In this document: positions 4,968-6,668 of the stretch, in pieces
Position numbering within the stretch: the first letter of the stretch is position 1
How the letters are laid out: each line of letters opens with the position of its first letter
NCBI GenBank assembly: GCA_937884735.1
Contig: CAKZYI010000652.1
Span: 1-6,668, forward strand
Source: an uncultured Pleurocapsa sp.
GTDB lineage: Bacteria > Cyanobacteriota > Cyanobacteriia > Cyanobacteriales > Xenococcaceae
Reading direction: 5' to 3'
DNA length: 6,668 nucleotides
Translations under genes and position numbers: made by a program
The notes under the pieces: generated by a model
The model's input: only the letters and a program-made list of their open reading frames with translations
Told to the model about the DNA's origin: nothing
The model's database searches: none

Positions 4968-6467
4968 ATGTTAAGTATTCTCATTTGGCTGCCTTTATTG
5001 GCAGCAATTATTCTTTTTTTAATACCTGCAAAAATTGATAACACGAAAGTTAGATTAACAGCATTTGCTTTTAGTCTTGTGAGTCTTGTAGTTTCTCTCC
5101 TAACAATTTCTAGTTACGATTTACAAGTTCAAGGTTTACAGCTAACTGAATTTTTGCCTTGGATTGAAGTTTTAGGTATAAATTACAATCTGGGAATTGA
5201 TGGCTTATCCCTCCCTCTAGTAATTCTTAATAACCTATTGATATGCCTGGCTATTTACAGTGGTGACTTGGCACAGAAAGAAGATAGCAGTTTTACTAGA
5301 CCCAGGTTATTTTATGGTCTAATCTTAATTTTGGCAGGATGTATCAACGGTGCATTGCTGTCGCAAAATTTGCTTTTATTCTTCATTTTTTATGAAGTAA
5401 AGCTTATTCCCACCTACCTCTTAATCAATATCTGGGGTGGTGAAAATAGAGGTTATGCAGGTACAAAATATCTGCTATATACAGCATTTTCTGGTATTTT
5501 CGTTTTAGCATCTTTTTTGGGCATTGCTTTTCTCACTAACAGCAGTTTTGATTATGAGACAATTCAAACCCAAGTTTTACCCTATAGCAAACAGCTAATC
5601 CTCCTAATCACTTTGATTATCGGTTTTGCGATCAAAACTCCCCTGGTTCCCCTACATACCTGGTTGCCTGACGCTTATACCGAATCCTCAACGCCTGTAT
5701 CAATGGTGTTGGCTGGAATATTGTCAAAATTAGGTACTTATGGCCTAATACGCTTTGGTCTGGGGCTATTTCCCCAACTATGGAATAGTATTGCTGTTTG
5801 GTTAGCTGCGATCGCAGCAGCTAGTGCTTTATATGCTTCTTTGGTAGCCATTTCCCAAACAGATATTAAGAAAATGGTGGCTTACAGCTCAGTAGCACAT
5901 ATTGCATTTGTAGTCTTGGCGACAGCCGCAGGTACATCCATCGCCATATCTGGAGCAATTTGCCAAATGTTTGCCCATGGCTTAATTGTGGCGTTGTTGT
6001 TTTACTTGGCAGGAGTTGTCGAGAACAAAACTGGCAGCCGAGATATTAATGTTCTTAAAGGCTTAATGAATCCACAACGAGGTTTACCCGTAATTGGCGG
6101 ACAAATGATTTTGGCGGCAATGGCGAGTGCTGGTATTCCTGGTATGGTGGGATTTATCGGTGAATATATTTCTTTTCAAGGAAGTTTTACTGTGTTTCCG
6201 ATTTTGACCATACTTTGTCTAGTTGCTACAGGATTAACTTCAATCTATTTTGTGATAATGCTCAATAAAGCATTTTTTGGCAAAATTGACTGTCGAGAAA
6301 CCCCAGTTACATATCCCAAAGTAAGACTAGCAGAACGAATTCCTGCATTTGTTTTAGCAGTTTTGATAGTCATTCTCGGCATACAACCAGTTTGGCTAAC
6401 TAATATTACTGAATTTAGTATCATTGCCAGCCATCCAATCAATACAACTATTGTGGCTCAAAAATAA
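4968..6467 (+). CDS. ndhD3: NDH-1MS subunit NdhD3 (NuoM-like, CO2-uptake type)
   Basis: This 499-residue membrane protein is the second antiporter-like proton-pumping subunit, sitting beside NdhF3 in the distal arm of NDH-1MS. About 14 hydrophobic helices are visible from residue 1 to 476. Conserved charged residues of the NuoM family are all present: E143 in FFIFYEVKLIPTYLLI, K223 in GFAIKTPLVPLHTWLPDAY, K254 in ILSKLGTYGLIRF, K301/K302 in TDIKKMVAYSSVAH, and H337 in the FAHGLIVALLF helix. The AYTESSTPVSM variant, where housekeeping NdhD1 has AHGEASAPVSM, fits the D3/D4 branch. Length is typical and nothing is broken. Start ATG 4968 places MLSILIWLPLLAAIILF as the first helix, as in the family; no Shine-Dalgarno is seen. 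The 25 bp gap from ndhF3 and the cupA start 72 bp downstream make a single transcript likely. D3 and not D4 is inferred from the gene order. Confidence 0.93.
   Translation: MLSILIWLPLLAAIILFLIPAKIDNTKVRLTAFAFSLVSLVVSLLTISSYDLQVQGLQLTEFLPWIEVLGINYNLGIDGLSLPLVILNNLLICLAIYSGDLAQKEDSSFTRPRLFYGLILILAGCINGALLSQNLLLFFIFYEVKLIPTYLLINIWGGENRGYAGTKYLLYTAFSGIFVLASFLGIAFLTNSSFDYETIQTQVLPYSKQLILLITLIIGFAIKTPLVPLHTWLPDAYTESSTPVSMVLAGILSKLGTYGLIRFGLGLFPQLWNSIAVWLAAIAAASALYASLVAISQTDIKKMVAYSSVAHIAFVVLATAAGTSIAISGAICQMFAHGLIVALLFYLAGVVENKTGSRDINVLKGLMNPQRGLPVIGGQMILAAMASAGIPGMVGFIGEYISFQGSFTVFPILTILCLVATGLTSIYFVIMLNKAFFGKIDCRETPVTYPKVRLAERIPAFVLAVLIVILGIQPVWLTNITEFSIIASHPINTTIVAQK
5805..5818. repeat. HIP1 palindrome extended to 14 bp
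   Basis: The HIP1 core at 5808-5815 in ndhD3 is extended to the perfect 14 bp palindrome GCTGCGATCGCAGC, encoding the alanine-rich helix near residue 282. Confidence 0.88.
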
Positions 6468-6479
6468 TCATCTCAATCT

Positions 6480-6509
6480 GGTAAGAATGAATTGTAATTT
6501 TCTTTTACC
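6480..6509 (+). other. Weak hairpin between ndhD3 and cupA
   Basis: GGTAA (6480-6484) can pair with TTACC (6505-6509), and the adjoining GAA could pair with TTC if two bases bulge. The stem is short and AU-rich and no T-run follows directly, so it is not a convincing terminator. It might be a processing or attenuation site within the operon. Confidence 0.15.
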
Positions 6510-6539
6510 TTAGCAATTGTTTTTATCTAAATAATCGCC

Positions 6540-6668
6540 ATGAATCAAACAACAACAAAACTACCTCCTACCAGTCATCCCTTTGCTGACATAATTCATC
6601 GTCTAGAAGCAGGGGGATCGATGTTGCCCGACACTCCTGAAAACTTGATGCAGATCATCGGAATTTAT
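6540..6668 (+). CDS. cupA: CO2 hydration protein CupA (ChpY), N-terminal 43 codons, cut by window edge
   Basis: ATG 6540 opens a frame that runs to the right edge: MNQTTTKLPPTSHPFADIIH at the start, then HRLEAGGSMLPDTPENLMQI and GIY. The RLEAGG-MLPDTPENLMQIIGIY block is the conserved beginning of the ChpXY family. The LMQIIGIY form matches CupA (ChpY) as I recall it better than CupB (ChpX), which assigns the upstream genes to F3/D3. CupA is the peripheral subunit of NDH-1MS that binds NdhF3 and carries the zinc site where CO2 is converted to bicarbonate; those residues lie outside the window. The first dozen residues are polar and non-conserved in look, so the start is plausible but could be somewhat different. 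The gap from ndhD3 is 72 bp, and no strong ribosome binding site is visible. Confidence 0.88.
   Translation, partial: MNQTTTKLPPTSHPFADIIHRLEAGGSMLPDTPENLMQIIGIY

Noticed and set aside
6245..6442. Minus-strand open frame inside ndhD3
   Set aside because: It is a shadow of the conserved NdhD3 C-terminus with no start signal or motif.

Overview
The window comes from a cyanobacterium. Two things show this. It carries an ndhF3-ndhD3-cupA type CO2-uptake NDH-1 cluster, which is essentially restricted to cyanobacteria. It also holds five copies of the palindrome GCGATCGC (HIP1), which is over-represented in many cyanobacterial chromosomes. The DNA is AT-rich, and start codons mostly lack a clear Shine-Dalgarno sequence, which is common in this phylum. 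I cannot name the genus from the sequence alone.

Left part (1-1181, + strand): the 3' two-thirds or so of a long Gln/Glu/Lys-rich coiled-coil gene. It stays in one reading frame to a terminal TAA at 1179-1181, but two in-frame TAA codons interrupt it, at 297-299 and 1032-1034. The protein resembles the cyanobacterial pilus/motility coiled-coil protein HmpF (tentative). In this copy the gene looks freshly broken, unless the stops are read through or are sequence errors.

Middle part (1220-2806, - strand): a PIN-PhoH fusion protein (putative ribonuclease plus PhoH-type ATPase/RNA helicase), followed 54 bp downstream on the same strand by a 68-residue, strongly basic small protein of unknown function. 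The pair may form an operon.

A 309 bp divergent intergenic region (2807-3115) separates phoH from the ndh genes. It holds nested inverted repeats, repeated TTGACTATT-like elements, a plausible promoter for ndhF3 with a perfect 15 bp palindrome over its -10 box, and an 11 bp palindrome in the predicted leader. These are candidate operators for the low-CO2 response, for example the LysR-type repressor NdhR/CcmR.

Right part (3116-6668, + strand): ndhF3, ndhD3 and the first 43 codons of cupA, tightly spaced and co-directional. NdhF3 and NdhD3 are antiporter-like membrane subunits that form the distal arm of NDH-1MS. CupA is the peripheral CO2-hydration subunit on NdhF3. Together they couple ferredoxin-driven electron flow and proton pumping to CO2-to-bicarbonate conversion. 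cupS, the usual fourth gene, would lie beyond the right edge.

No mobile element, tRNA, rRNA or CRISPR array was seen. I found no clearly new multi-gene system. The most unusual signals are the doubly interrupted coiled-coil gene and the structured promoter region of ndhF3.
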